From Staphylotrichum longicolle (lineage: Eukaryota > Ascomycota > Sordariomycetes > Sordariales > Chaetomiaceae), in assembly GCA_019096155.1 (NCBI GenBank), contig JAHCVI010000001.1, positions 7,378,001 through 7,442,000 of the forward strand: 64,000 bases of DNA, read 5' to 3'. The notes beneath the pieces are model-generated. The model did no database searches. It was not told the origin of the DNA and worked only from the letters and a program-made list of their open reading frames with translations. The position numbers were made by a program, and so were the translations under genes. Below are positions 43,184-56,500 of the stretch, one piece after another. Positions within the stretch are counted from its first letter, which is position 1. Every line of letters starts with the position of its first letter.

Positions 43184-44376
43184 TGTTTTGTTTGTCATCT
43201 CATCGGATGTTACACTCTTTCTTTTGTTATCCAGAACGCTGCGCTGCTTTGCATGGAACAAACGCGCTCCTTGAATGGATGGATGGATGGATGGATGGAT
43301 GGATGGATGGATGGATGGATGGATGGATGGATGGATGGATGGATAGATGCGACACGTTAACATCTTGTTTCCATCCGTAGGATATTTGCTTCCTCTTCAG
43401 GGGACGCAGGCCCCTCGGCTCCGCATGGGCTGGATGAAACTAGCATTCTATTCTCGTTGGAGCACCTGAGCAAGACATGCAAGAGGACTGGCTGTAATGA
43501 CAATCGTCGAAGAGACGTCCCTCCTCCACCAGCCGCCTCATGGAAGAGCTCGAGAGAAAGACACCGAACTGAAAAAATACTACTAGTGTTGACTTTCCCA
43601 TTTCTCATTTCCTATTTGGCCCTGTGCTAACGACAACAACACACTTGTGTATAAACCCGATTTACATCGATGTCCAGCATAGATTTGCTGGCGGCCCCTT
43701 ACGCAGAGAAAGAACCCTTTTCCCATGTCATAGCCCCCCCACCCCCCTACCACCCACCCGTGGACTACAAACCCAAGAAAAATAACTCCTACCGTTTCCC
43801 CCCCAATTATCCACCATTCAGGTAATGAGACACCATACTACTACTCCACCCATGAGCGTTGAACCCCCCTTCTAGAGTACAGATGACCGTACCCGCTCCA
43901 ACAGCACCGCAGCTTTTGTCTTTCCAGTCAACTATAACATTGTGTGTTTGAACCGCGGCACTTGAGTTTCCTTTTGCTTCCACTTCTGTGTCCCGCGGAT
44001 GTCCCTTTCCAGCATTTTCCTTCGATAAGGCCAAGCAACGCAGTATGAAACCCAAGGGACGAATGGAGCGGCAAGCCCAGCGATTTCGCGGGTTCCTCAC
44101 TAGCGTCAAACACCTCTTTTCCCTTCCGGACCTTGACAAAACCAGTAAGGACAGACGATGAATAGGGCGGTGTTCTATAACAATGGAACCGGTAAGGGAA
44201 ACCCCGACGACAAGGGGCGCCGCTGCGTAACTCCCAGCCACCGGCGGTAAAAGACAAAGAGGACTCGGGAGGGCGGGGAACGGGATTGGTGTGGGTATCG
44301 AAACAACCTCCAGACAACAAGAAACGGCGCCGCCACCTTCTGCCCCTTTAGCCCCTCCTCACAGCCCTCAACAACT
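43184..44376. other. tail-to-tail spacer with ATGG microsatellite
   Basis: 1.2 kb between convergent genes. Apart from the microsatellite at 43275-43344, it holds C-rich and T-rich 3' flank sequence and no gene. Confidence 0.45.
43275..43344. repeat. (ATGG)n microsatellite, about 17 units
   Basis: Perfect tetranucleotide repeat directly visible, starting about 90 bp after the stop of the paired-CxxC gene, so probably in its 3' UTR. Such arrays are length-variable between strains. Confidence 0.95.
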
Positions 44377-47300
44377 CTAGCTGCTGGCGACGCGTGCCGA
44401 AACGTCGGCACCGTCCGGCTGCCCGGCACGTACGACGCCCAGGCGTCTGGGTGGCCGACTCCTCACCGAGCGTGACCCCGGCGCGGGACTGACCCTACGG
44501 ATCCCGAGCGCGCGGCAGGCCTCGAGGCGGACCTCAAAGTCGCGCGAGCGCTGGCGCTCGCGGTCGAGGGCGGCCCCGCGCAGGCGCTCGTCCACGTCGT
44601 GGTTGGCCTCCTCCATCTTGAGGTCGTGCTCGCTCAGCCCGCGCATCTTGCGCTCGGCGCGGACGCACACCTCGTCCAGCCGGCCAGCCACCTCCTCGGG
44701 CACCAGGTCCGGGCGGGCCGGGGCGCCGGCGCTCGCGCGGGGCTTGGCGCTGCCGCCCCAGCCGCAGCGGAAGACGAGCTCCGACATGACCGTCTTGTCG
44801 GGCGTCTGCCACACCGACACGCGGTCGCCGTCGTGGAGGGCCATCCAGTACTTGGAGGCGCCGTTGGGGTTCTTGGGATCGTGCGAGGGCAGCCGGGCGC
44901 CGTTGACATGGATGCCCACGGTCGCCTTGGTGGAGATGTAAAAATGGAACGAGTCCTCGTCTGCCTCGGGCGCGCGGTTCCAGGGGCGGACGTTCTTGGC
45001 CGCGTCGTATTGCGGCTTCCAAAGGAGGATCTTGAAGGCGAACTTGGGCACCTTGACGTCACTCTTAAGGGAGTAGGACCGCGTGTTCTCGTGGCTCGGC
45101 CCCACGAGACCAAGGATTCGGTGATCATGATGGAGACACCGGGGATGGCGGATCCCGGGGTAGACTGGAGACATGCAACTACCGGCCTCCCGGATCGGAG
45201 TGCATCGGCATGACGAGCTGGGGCCCATAGTCATCCATCTCTGGGGGCGTGGCGGGAATGCTGGCGTCTGCGCTGGCTGTTGATGGGAGCAAGCCGTTCT
45301 CGGTTGCGCCGTTCTTGGTTCCCTTGGCCGAATCACCGCGGCGCTCGCAATTGGTCGCTGGGAAGTACTTCATGGCGAGATCCCACAAGGGGGTCTTGCC
45401 TGGTCCGAACTCCTCGTCCCTGGCTGACGCGGCCATCCTGAAGGCGTCGAGTTGGAGTTGAGTCATCTCTGGGTACCCGAGATGCCAAGTTGTCCTGTCC
45501 TGGGCGGACCAGTAGGTGGACTTGTGCACCGGGTTGTCGATTTGTCGCCCGGATTGGGCCCGAAGAATGGACGGCATCTGCGCAAGCAATTCGTACTCGC
45601 CATCGTCGACGGCCGTATTAACCGAGAGCTTGGCGGACCCCCCGGACCGAAGCCTCTTGAGGCCGCGTCGATCTTCAGCCATTGGAAGTTCGTCTTCTTC
45701 GCTACTGTCAATGGAGGGCTTCCGTTTGCTCGAGTTCAAATCGCCCGTCGTGTGGGATCTGAGAAGCGAGCCGGCGCGCGACTTCATGTTGAGGTTTTCG
45801 AGAATCGACTCGGCGCCCCCGAGGCTCTGTGAGGCAACGTCAAAGGTCATGTTGTTTAGCTCATCCACCGATCTGCTCTGGCCGGCAGAGAGAATCGAGG
45901 CCCGCAGACCACCCGAAGGTTGCGACTTCTGCGACTTCTGCCGAGGAGTGCTGTCCTCGGATTCGAAACTGTCTTTGATCTCTGTCTCGTTGCCGAGGAT
46001 TTCCGTCGACCCGTTTGACCCAAAGCTCCCAGTCGATATTGGCAAATTCAGGCGATCAGCTGGGACGGCGCCAGAACTTCTTACCGCTGACGGATTTACT
46101 TCACCAAAAAGTCGCTGCGGGTGGTTGTTTGGCCCAAAAGGATAATTCTCCTTCTCGGATTCGTAGTCGAGGATCCTGTTCTGGTCAAGGTCCACGTCGT
46201 CGTCCTCATCCGAAATCTCGTCATCGCTCGGAACACGCAGTTCTCGGCACTCGTTCTGATTCACAGCGGTGTCTTCGAGGCTCAGCTGAGAGGCGTTCAC
46301 GTGGAGCTCCTCGGTGACCTCCTCAAATGACTGGGCGACGGTCGTAAAAGAGCCGGAAATCCACACATGGTTCTGAAGAGATTCCACTGTCGCCCTGGTC
46401 TCGGGCCTCCGATCAAGCATCCGGCGCAGGAAGTCAATCCCTTCCTCGGAGATATCCGCCTCTATGAGTGGCGAGATGTCCAGTGGCTTGGTCATGATCT
46501 GGTGCAGAAGCTCTGAGTGACTCGCGCCGCTCCTGGCAGGGAATGGCGGCTTTTTTGTCAGGGCGTAAAAGAGCACGCCGCCCAATGACCAGATGTCGAC
46601 TGCGTGGTCGTATCGTTGTCCTGTCGTCGGGCGGAGGCGGCGGTTGCGTGGATGGCGGCGGCCATGGTTGTCGTACTCGGCGTATTCAGAGTAAACCTCT
46701 GGTGCGCAGTAGAGCAGTGTTCCGCAAAAGGTTCGTAGGAATGTCTCTTCGTTGTCGACCATCTTGGACAGCCCAAAATCTGTAAGCTTCACCACGAACG
46801 GATCGAGGGAGTGGACAAGAATATTGTCCGGTTTCACATCACGATGGGTGATGTTCATGTCGTGTAAGTACGCCAGCGCGTCCAGCAGTTGTCTTGCCAT
46901 CGTCTTGGCGGCGTTCTCGGACAATGGGCCATTGTCTGCGATCAGCCTGCCTAGGTCACCTCCCTTGACATACTCCATGATGATGATGAGCAGCCTATCG
47001 TCCCAGTCGAGGTGTTCAATGTATTCCACAATGTTTGGCTACCGATATGTGAGCAGGGCATCAACAGATTCTGGCGGATGGGCTCTTGGCGTACGTGCTT
47101 GATCTTCTGCATGATGTTCATCTCGTTCTCAACCTTCTGGTCCAAGACGCCGTTCTTTATGAACTTGCGCTTGTCCAGCTCCTTTGCCGCAAAGGGTTTG
47201 CCCGTGAATTTCGTGACCACTTTGTGAACCGTGGCAAAAGCACCTCTACCAATCTCGCCGACACGGCTGTACTTGTTCGACCCGTTCCATGGCCTTGGTA

Positions 47301-48313
47301 GCCCATCGGGGCGAGCACGGTTTACAGGCCTTCCCCGGCCGTCTTGCACCTGTGCTTGTAGAGCCGTGGTGGCGTTGTTGCGAGCCGGGGCAGCAGAGCG
47401 CCGTGGAGCGGCAGGCTTGAAGATGTCGACCTAGGCAGTCCATGCCGTCAGTGCGGGATGCTCCTCTGAAGCGAAGGGGCAAGGTCAAGCATACATGTCC
47501 TCCTGGCCCAGGGACGATCGTTTCGTTGGCGTCAACCACGAGGTGACCCTGGTTTGCGAGATAGTCGTCCAGGTTGCGCTTGTAGGCATCCTCATAGACA
47601 CCCTCGCGAACCGGGATTCGAACCAAGAAGACAATGTCTCGGTCCGGTTCATGCATGAGAATTTTGATCTTGGAACCGCTCTCCAGTGTCCTCCTGACGT
47701 CGGATGCCGGGCTGTCCTTCCTCTTCAGCAGGGTTTGGTCGACCACGGTCCCATTCGTCGACCTGTCCTCCAGCATCAACACGCCCCATTCGTTCAGGTA
47801 GATGCGGAAATGTATCTTGCTCAGTCGTCGGGCGGGGTCGTTGCGGAGGCAGATGTCGCAGTCGTTAGGGTTCCTGCCAAAGGTGAAGCCTTGCAGGGGG
47901 TCCTTGACCTGTGACGAGAAGCGCAGAGCAATGTGGTGCTCCCCCACGTCAGAATGCACGCCGGCAAAGTTTCGTGAGTCGTCCTCGGGCGAGTAGTCCA
48001 GCGCGAGCCCGTCAACGTCTTCTCTCCCCACCATGTGCTGCGAGGTCTCGGCGGCGATCCTCCTCACTTCCTCGCGTGCGGATTCGGAGTACGGCAGGAG
48101 AAGACATATTATCGGAGAGATGTCTTCATCTGAAAAGCCCGAAGTCTGCTGGCCCAGCCGACGGGGGTCGACGACAGTTTGTGTCGCTGTGGCGCGGGGT
48201 GGTCAGCAAAGATCAGATGGATAAGAAAACAATGGCACAATGCAGCACAGCAGGACGTGCTGCACCAACTGAGACGTACGTTGTGTAGGTTGGGAATCCT
48301 TGAATGAATCCAT
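44377..48313 (-). CDS. RAD53/CHK2-family checkpoint kinase with FHA-kinase-FHA-like layout (two apparent -1 frameshifts)
   Basis: Exons 48280-48313, 47495-48186, 47095-47430 and 44377-47038, introns 93, 64 and 56 nt. With two missing bases restored the frame is 1241 codons. Role: nuclear Ser/Thr kinase transducing DNA-damage and replication-stress signals from ATM/ATR-type kinases. Seen: N-terminal TQ motifs (PTQPTQT), an FHA domain (FTFGRNPNDCDICL, LSKIHF, STNGTVV), the kinase domain about 296-570 with G-loop GRGAFATV, Lys325, HRD with Asp421, DFG with Asp441 and an APE motif, then a long Ser/Glu-rich tail with SQ sites. After it, a second FHA-like block (KFAFKILLW, GIHVNGARLPS, ALHDGDRVSV) appears only by shifting frame near 45182 and near 45112. 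Neurospora has two CHK2 homologs, PRD-4 and MUS-59; the long tail favours the MUS-59 type. The last 40 residues are uncertain. Confidence 0.87.
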
Positions 48314-51300
48314 TGGGAGAGTCGCGGGTTGGCGATTTACGGATGGATGGTGCAGATGGGCGACGGCGACAGCGACAGCGACGGCGACGTGCGCGCAGTG
48401 GTCGAGCTCCGCGGCGGCGGACCGGCGGCGGCGCTGACAACAAGAGGCGATCGAGTCGAGAGCAGCGGCGCGTCTTTTCTCATCGGAGCAGAGTTGCACA
48501 GCGTCAGACGCCAAAGGTCGTCCTCGCCTGGTCGGACGAAGGTAGACGCGACGAGCAGAAAGCGGGTCGAGTCCCAGGTTGAGGGGACGACGAGGCACAC
48601 TGGCGGGTCCCCGGGGGTGGGCGAGGGGCGGGCGGAGACGGTGGATGTGGATGGTGGTTGCCGGGGGCAGCGAAACGGAAGCCTTGCCGGACGCCGGTCA
48701 GCGGCCGCCCAGCACTGAGAACAGCCTCCAAAGAGCCCAAGCTTCTCTCAGCGAGGATTCCATGCAAAGTCACGCGAGAGCAGATCACGTTCACAACAAG
48801 TGACGGCGTGATGCGGCGCGCTTGAGGATACAGAACTGGACACAGATTATTCCGTAGACCAGCAGATGGCCGTCACCGGGCGCGTTTCTGTCGAGTCCTC
48901 GAATTTGTCAGACGGCAGCCATGTTGAAAAGTTGGGAGTGGTGACAGTGGTCTCAGTCGGCCAGCGCATGCTGCAGGTGCACAGGGCATGGCACCCCATC
49001 CATCTTTCTGGATCCCTGCAGGGGTTTGCGCTGGGCAGCCCTCCTTGCCGGGGCGACAAGCCCCGGCAGATCGAATCAAACCCCCGCACTCGCGATGGTC
49101 ATCGTTGCAGTGTTGCTTTGTTGAGTCCCGAACTTGTGGTTCCTGGAGCACCTTGACAAGCATCCCGGGCTGACCGGCTGGGACCCGGCCCAGTCCGCGA
49201 CGGAGAAGGTTGCCGGAGGCAACAAACTTGGAGCCTGGCGACCAGTCATTTTGCTCCGGCTACCTCGTTGCAAGGGGCATGCAGCTGCAGAAACATTTAA
49301 AAAAGCAAGTGGAGGGAGGCAACTTGTTTCTTTATTCCCCAAACGTCCACTGCGGGGCTTGGCTCGAAAACCCCCCGACATGCCTTCGCCCATGAGCCTG
49401 TGGTCGATCCAACTCCTCGACCACATTGTCCCACTAACTGTCTATCGTTGAACAAATCTACCGGAGGTTTGGTCCATTATCGGGATCATGTTCCATATAC
49501 CATGTGGTACTTGTCCTTCATGGATCTCAACCCCACCAACGCGGACTTCTGGGCCCCTTCCACGGTCGTCTTGAAGGTCAATGATGACTGCGGCATGCAC
49601 AAGTTTGGCGATGCTGTGCGGGGGGTGCGCATGTCAAGTAACGTATGCCAACTCCCCGCGTGTTCCCCGGCAGGCACCAATAAATCAAAAAATCGAAAAA
49701 AAGAAAAGGCCGTAGATACACCCAGAACGGGAATTGAGACGCCACTACCTTTGTTCTCACATGTTTAGATGAACCAGATCCTTCTCAAGATAGATTACCG
49801 AATGAAAGTTTTACGGGAAAAAGGAAAGAGAAAATGATGAAGGAAAAGAAGACGATGAAGAAAGGAAGAGAGAGATTAGAAGAAGAAAAGGAAAAGTAAT
49901 GAAAGAATATACAACGAGATGGAAGAGAGAAGACTGACGAGAAAGAAAGGAACATAGAGTAGTCCTGAGGTTATGGTTCGCTCTGGTTCATCAGGTAAGG
50001 TACCTCTAGTGACTTATGGAGATGTCCCAGTTGTTTTGGTGGACACCCTTTTCTGTCGAGAAGAAGAAAGGTTCGCTTTGCAATACCTGTTTTTCTCAAA
50101 AAGAAGCCTGTGCAGAGCATGGGGTGTTTCCAGCCAAAATGCTGTCCCTCTTCTGGGCTCATCAAGGTCCACTGGATGTTGTCTTGCTCCAGAGCCAGGC
50201 TATCTCGTGTCTTAGTGGCCCGATCTGTCTGCACCCGCACACTCGGGAGAATCGGTAAACTCGACTCCTGCGCAGAACTCGAGTGTCTCATTCAAAAAAG
50301 GGGGGAATGGCAAAGTCCATGTGAGGGATGGACAGTCATAAAACCAGGCAGTCAGATATGTGAACCCCCCACGAATGCCTCCATATTTCAGTTTACGCAG
50401 ATCCGGGCCACAGCCCGCCTCCAGGAAGGAGTGGAAAACCATGGCACAGCATCCAAGAAAACACAGGGCCCGGAACGGAGACGAGGGCCCTCCCGCCCGT
50501 GTCCCCCAGACGCGACAATCATGGGGATTTCAGGGCCATGTGCGACCCCATGCCAACTGGAAAGAGGAAAACGAAGGCAGCGGGGGAACTGCTCCTTGGA
50601 CCCCCACCCTACTTGCCTGCCCTGGTGGACGTCAGCATGCGGTCTTCCATGCTGTCACCCAGAACTTTTTACCGAATCGAGCACCCAGCCTCAAAGCTAG
50701 CCCTGGCAAGCCTGGGACATTGGCACCTTCAGCTGCCAGCTGACATCAGAAGAGGAAGGTCAGTCAGTGACGTAACCTGCCCTCCGCGCTAGAGCCTGCG
50801 TCACTGCCCAGGGTTCAGGGTCGATGGACCGGTGATGAATGCAGCTCTTTCTGCAGCACTGCACTTTGCTGAGTCCGCGAAGTCACATTTCAAGATGGCT
50901 GGGGGTGGGTTTCCGGTAACCAGGTTCAATCAGATCGTTCATCTCGTCGACCTCAAGCCTTACCAGCTGAACGTCTGATCAAACTGGCGATACCCAATAA
51001 TTTGAGTTTGGCCGTATTTGCTGCAGGAACACAAAAAACCCTTTCCGGTAGAGCTTTTAAGGTTCATGTGCAGGTGGGATGGACGGGTGTCCTTGCAACC
51101 CCATCAACCAATTTCGACAGCGAGAAGAAGCGGGATGAGCGTCGGGCTTCCGCTTGACGCCGAGTTCGCGTGCTTGCTCCACATCCACTGCCCAGAAGCG
51201 GTACGCGGACATTCAAGCTGCGCCGCCAATGGGCACACCAATTGTCTCATCCAAGGCTCGTATTTCCCCTTTCTACCGCGCGCCGAGCACTCTTGCTGGG

Positions 51301-53533
51301 CGCTCAGGCGCTTGAAGAGGGTCACAATGGGCGCTGGTGATCACGAGAGGTTGGGGGAAAAGCAGCGTGGCTGTGTTGATTGCTTGCAGTCCTGGTCAGC
51401 GGACAGGTTTCAGGTCACCGTCGGTGTTGCTCAACGGAGGGCAGTCCGCTTGAGAAATACGAAACTTCCAGGTCCGCGCGTTTGCCTATTCTTCAACGGC
51501 CCAACGGGGTTGCAATGCGGAAGTGGCGGCGTCTCGTCTGCCACGATCGGGAGGCCTGGCGCTCCCTGACGTGTTTTACCAGGGTCGAGATGGGCCGCTG
51601 GCGATTGGCATTTGCAGCGTCTTCCGTCATCCGAGCCTGTTGAGCGCTGTGAATGGCCAATCATGCCCACGACGCAGCGCCAAGGGGCTCGCTGACGGAC
51701 ATTGGTGGATCTCAATGAACAAAGCCCAGCTCCCACTTTGTTCCCCGACAGAACAAACCACTTTTCGGAGACTGGGGAAAGGTCATGACGAGAAGCGGGA
51801 AGAGGATTGGAGGCCATCCCTGCAAGTTGGGCTGCTCACACGTCCTGCGTGCCTGCTCAGAGCAGCCTTGATGGTGGGCGTCAAAGAGGCACGCGCCGGG
51901 ATGGTAAAGGATGGGACGTGACAGTTGGCGGCGAATGGATGATGTCGGATGTGCTGCTGCTGCTTGGCAGTTCTCACAATGATGATGTATGAGCGCGGGC
52001 ATGACACGGTGGCAGACCATGCTCCCGGCTGATCTGATCGACCAAGCACGACGGGACCGACGGCCGTCTTCCCTCTTTCCTTGGAGCAGACACAAGGGTC
52101 CGGACATTGTTCAATGAAGATATGGGGTCGGCGCATGTGTCAGCATCTAAATCTGACTTGGACCCTGGAAAACGTGCAGTGGATCAGAGAGTTTTACGAA
52201 TGACATGGCCTTGGTCCCCGCCCAGTGGAGGAGGGTCGACAGCGTAATCACAGCAGGGTGCGTCTTGTTGCACCCGCAGACCTGATAGCCCGGAGTTTCG
52301 GTTTCGGGCAGGAAAGCAGCTCGGCTGGTCTCAAAGCAGCACTCAAATACGGGAGGCGTCCTGCAGACGTCCCTGGATTCTTCTGGACCCCGACTGTTTT
52401 GCGTCTCCTGCAACAAGCCTGCGCCGGGTTCATTTTCACCAAGACGCTGAGCTCATTCGGCGAGTTCCTCATCTCACAATCCGCAGCGGTACGTACCTCA
52501 CTTAGACACACCTCACCCACTCTGCCCCAGCGACCCCCCGGAAGGCCCGGCTACCAGAAACGGAAGTCGAGACAACGAAGAGCAAAAAACCACTTCGGGA
52601 GCGGGAGGGTATTTTATCCAGACGACGGAGCGGACGGGACGAGGCAGAGCATATCTCTTCCCTCTTATGCGGCGGGCCTTGGACCTTGATGTTGTTGAAA
52701 GCGCTCTCGTCTCAGTGGCCTACCTTGTCCAAAGAGCAGACACTCATGACGAGGGTACGCTGACGAGATCCGTCGTCAATTTTGCACTCTCGAGTGGGCT
52801 TTGCGCTCTTCCTCCTCCGGTCTTTGCCTTCGACAACACGCTGCCGTCTCCTACCGCCCGGCGGTCCTGACGAGTTCGGGCTGTTTGAGTGCTCGCTGAC
52901 TTGGGATTGACGTAGGCCACCGCCATCACTCGTTTGTCTTTCCAAACATCCCCTCTCACCAACCCCTCCTCAGTCGACGGATCCAGTCGAGCATCGCCGA
53001 AACCTGGCCCGCGGTCTTTGTCCCGAATCTCCCGCACCCTCAGTTGACCTAGTCCGGATGGAGCGGCAGCTATCGCAACAGTGACGGGGACCAGAAAACC
53101 GGGCCTTTGCCACAGAGGAAAGAACAGTCTCGGACGGTTAAACGGGGCTGTTCCAACATCTGCATCGACCTGGCCGCGCAGACTGCCCTCTCCGACCACA
53201 TCACCGGAGTTTTTCCTCGCTATCCGCCAGTTGTGGACGAGCCACTTGCAGTGATTTTGGGATCTGGGTTGTGCGAGGAAACAACTCGCTCAGCGCTGTG
53301 CTTGCCAAGTCGCCTTTTTCGGCAACGGCGCACAGGAACCCCACCATGGGCCGGAATAGAGGTATGTGGCATTTCCGTCTCGCCAGCTCCGAATTCCAGG
53401 CACACACCGTCCCAGCCCACTGGCATGCACAGTCTCGCTGCCCCGGGCAATCAGGCTTTTGGTCCTTCCTTGCTGAAGAGGCTGCGAGCTTGTGTCGACG
53501 TCAACACGCGGATAAAAATATCCGTCGAATGAC
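48314..53533. other. 5.2-kb gene-poor divergent region
   Basis: Lies between the divergent starts of the RAD53-type kinase and the CAF120-like gene, so it carries two promoters plus about 4 kb of unexplained DNA. No frame shows a domain, sensible introns or conserved-looking blocks. A long purine tract occurs at 49814-49959. A non-coding transcript or a fast-evolving gene cannot be excluded from sequence alone. Confidence 0.4.
49814..49959. repeat. purine-rich (GA) tract of about 145 bp
   Basis: The + strand is nearly all A and G over this stretch (GAAAGG, AAGAAGA-type words) with few pyrimidine interruptions. Such tracts can form triplex DNA or exclude nucleosomes. The function here is unknown. 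Confidence 0.7.
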
Positions 53534-56500
53534 ATGCCTGCGCCTGAGCCCTGCAATAACAGTCAATCCCGGGCCCCATCTGCTGACATCTTTTACTCGC
53601 CCTCGTAAAAAGTGCTCTCGTTTATTGCCCAGTTCTCGGCTCCTCACAGGGATTCGAGGACCCCTACGCCTGCATCGTCCCCGAAAAGCGACACCTTCCG
53701 CAACAGCAAACCTCCCCTCCCCAAGCAGGATTCGAGCCCCGACTCAATCGACTCCCCAGCGCCCTCGATACCACGAGACCTCGGCAGCGAACCACCGTCG
53801 GCGTCGTCGTCTGCGGCCACAACACCACCCACCGACGGCGAGTATGCCGATTCGCCCACCTCGCTAGACCACTCGCCGTCATCGAGCCCCACAGGAGGGT
53901 CCCGAAGGAATTCCTCGCGACCGCTGTCCATGGTACAGACGTACCAACCGCCCGTCATGGCCGTCACCGAGCAGACCCTGCCGGAGCTGCAGCCCATTTT
54001 TACCTTGTTGAATAGCCACTCGAACAAGCTGTACCAAGAGGGGTACTTTTTGAAGCTGGACGACCAGGACATCCGTAGGCAACCCCCGCATCGTGCGCAG
54101 GCTTTGTGTTGTTGCTGACTGTGGGGTCCATGTACAGGTGGAAAGCCAAACCCGGATCGGACGTGGACCGAATGCTTCGCTCAGTTGGTCGGCACTGTGC
54201 TGTCCCTCTGGGATGCCGCCGAGTTGGACGCGGCGGGGGAGGACGGAGAGGTGCTCCCCAAGTTCATCAACCTGACCGATGCGTCGATCAAAATGGTAAA
54301 TGGCGTCCGATGTGCAGTGATTGCAAGTCTTGTGTGCATTTGATGTCTGACAATGCCCACAGATCGAATCCCTCCCAACCAAGACCAACGACGAATCACC
54401 ACTCCAAAACATCCTCAGTATCAGCACTGCCGGCCGCAACCGGTACCTGCTTCACTTCAATTCGCACCACTCGCTAATCCAGTGGACTTCCGGGATACGG
54501 CTGGCCATGTTCGAGCACTCGACGCTGCAGGAGGCCTACACTGGCGCTTTGGTTGCAGGCAAGGGGAAAGGCCTGAACAACATTAATATCATCATGGAAC
54601 GGGCGAGACAGCCGGTCCAGGAGTGGGTGCGTGTACGATTTGGCGCCGGCGTCCCCTGGAGAAGATGTTATTGCGTCATCGAACCGCCAAACGAGAAGGA
54701 GTACCAGAAGGCTCAAAAGGAGTTCAAGAAGCGCTCTCCATACGACAGGAGCCACGGCCCCATACTCAAGGGCGAAATCAGGTTCTTTGATACCAAGAAG
54801 GAAGCCGAGAAGAAGAAGAAGCACCAGCGGCCGATCGCGTCCATCACGGACGCATACTCCGCCTACGCCATCTACCCACAGGCCAAGGAACTGATCGACT
54901 CGTCGACGCTGCTGAAGATCGAGGGCGACATCACAATCCACTCCGAACCGCCATCATCGACCGAAGGCTTTGTTTTCATCATGCCCGAGACTCACCCCGC
55001 GGTGTCCGGCTTTGAAATGCTGATGCGCACGCTGTTCCCGACTTGGGACACGTTTGCCCTGTACGGCCGCCCCGGCCGCCTGGTGGCCAGCACGCTCGAC
55101 ACGCGCTCCCTGATGTTTGCAATGCCGAAGCACAAGGGATATGGATACCTTGAGCTCATGGACGTAAGCGGCCTGATTCTGACCGATGGGAGCACCTCGT
55201 GGTCGGAGCGGGAGTGGCGCAAACGTCTCAAGGAACTGACTGGACAACGGCTGGCGACCATGGAAGATCGGGCCGGGAGCCACAGCCGGAGCACGAGCCG
55301 CAACAGCAAGCGGTTGAGTTTCGGGGCCGCTCCGACCTCTGGGTCCCGGCCGAGGGTTGGTTTTGCGGACGATGGCGGTTCGGTCCGATCCTCACGGTCG
55401 CTGACGGTATCGCGGCCGGGTATGCGGAACGATTCGGCTCCTCCCGACCCGAATCGGGAACGCGCACCATCAGCAATGGCGGGGCACTCCAGACATTCGC
55501 GTCACATTTCTGATACACAAATAGGTGATGTATCCTCCGGCGGCTTTAGCTTGGACACTTCTCCTCCCCCAGCACAAGCTGCGCTGCGCAGTGGCCCTGA
55601 ACGCGTCAAAGCCTTTGCGAGCGACTTGGCCTCGACACCCGAGAGGGTCAGTTCCGAAGACGACAGTCCTCTGAGCCCGGTGAGAGGCCCCATCGTTGGT
55701 AACCTTGATGGCATTCGGCGCATGGAGACGCCCGAGCCCGTCAACGCCCCCCCGGCGTTTGCGCACAGTGCAGGCTCCAAGCCGCAACAGAAGCCCAACC
55801 CTTCCCCTGAGATGCGCAGAGCCACCAACCGGCTGTCGAACACGACGCTGTCTCAACTCGCCAAAGCCGGAGGCTTCGGCCCGGACGCCTTCTCGGACGA
55901 TAATCATCAACACCACCTTGGAAACGGGAGCGCAGGTCCAGGACCAAGACAGGCCGACCAGCGTGGTCTAGCGGTACAGCCACAAACCAGCATCAACGCC
56001 ATGGGGATGAATGCTAATATGAATGGATCTCGTGAAGTTCTGACATCCCCTCCCGGTTCCTACGCAACCCGCGACGGCGCGATGCCCCCGCCCCCGCTAA
56101 GGGATCCCGCCCGGAAACGGTCAAACTCCCCGCTACGAGGGCCGGCTCCCAACCCCACTGGTAACGCCCCGCCTTCCTTTCGGCCTGGACCTCATGGCGG
56201 CCCTCCTTCCGGCGGTCGTCGCACCCCTCCCCCCGGCCCGAACCACTATGCTGCCGGAGGGTCGCCTCCCGTGCACAGGAAGCCTCTTCCCGTGAGGACA
56301 ACCAGTTTATCCCGCGACCAGAACCATGCGGCGTCTCCAATCTCACCTCAATCACCCCCGAGCGCCTTTTCGTCTCCTGGGTCAGGGCCGCGGTTCGGAC
56401 AGCTGAACCAGTTCGCTTCCCCGCCGGCCCCGGGACAGAACCAGTATCGCCAGCAAGGTCAAAGGGCCGCAGAGGGCGGCTTTGATGACGCCTCTTCCAC

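Noticed and set aside
43275..43344. CRISPR-like array
   Set aside because: Simple tetranucleotide repeat with no spacers, in a eukaryotic genome.
42434..43363. 309-codon minus-strand frame with Ser-Ile-His-Pro repeats
   Set aside because: Antisense to the paired-CxxC gene; the repeats come from the ATGG microsatellite.
47600..47620. tRNA B-box-like GGTTCGAATCCC on the minus strand
   Set aside because: Lies within the FHA-kinase exon coding for LVRIPVRE; no A box or cloverleaf around it.
50110..50700. 196-codon frame in the second gene desert
   Set aside because: Composition and lack of motifs suggest chance.
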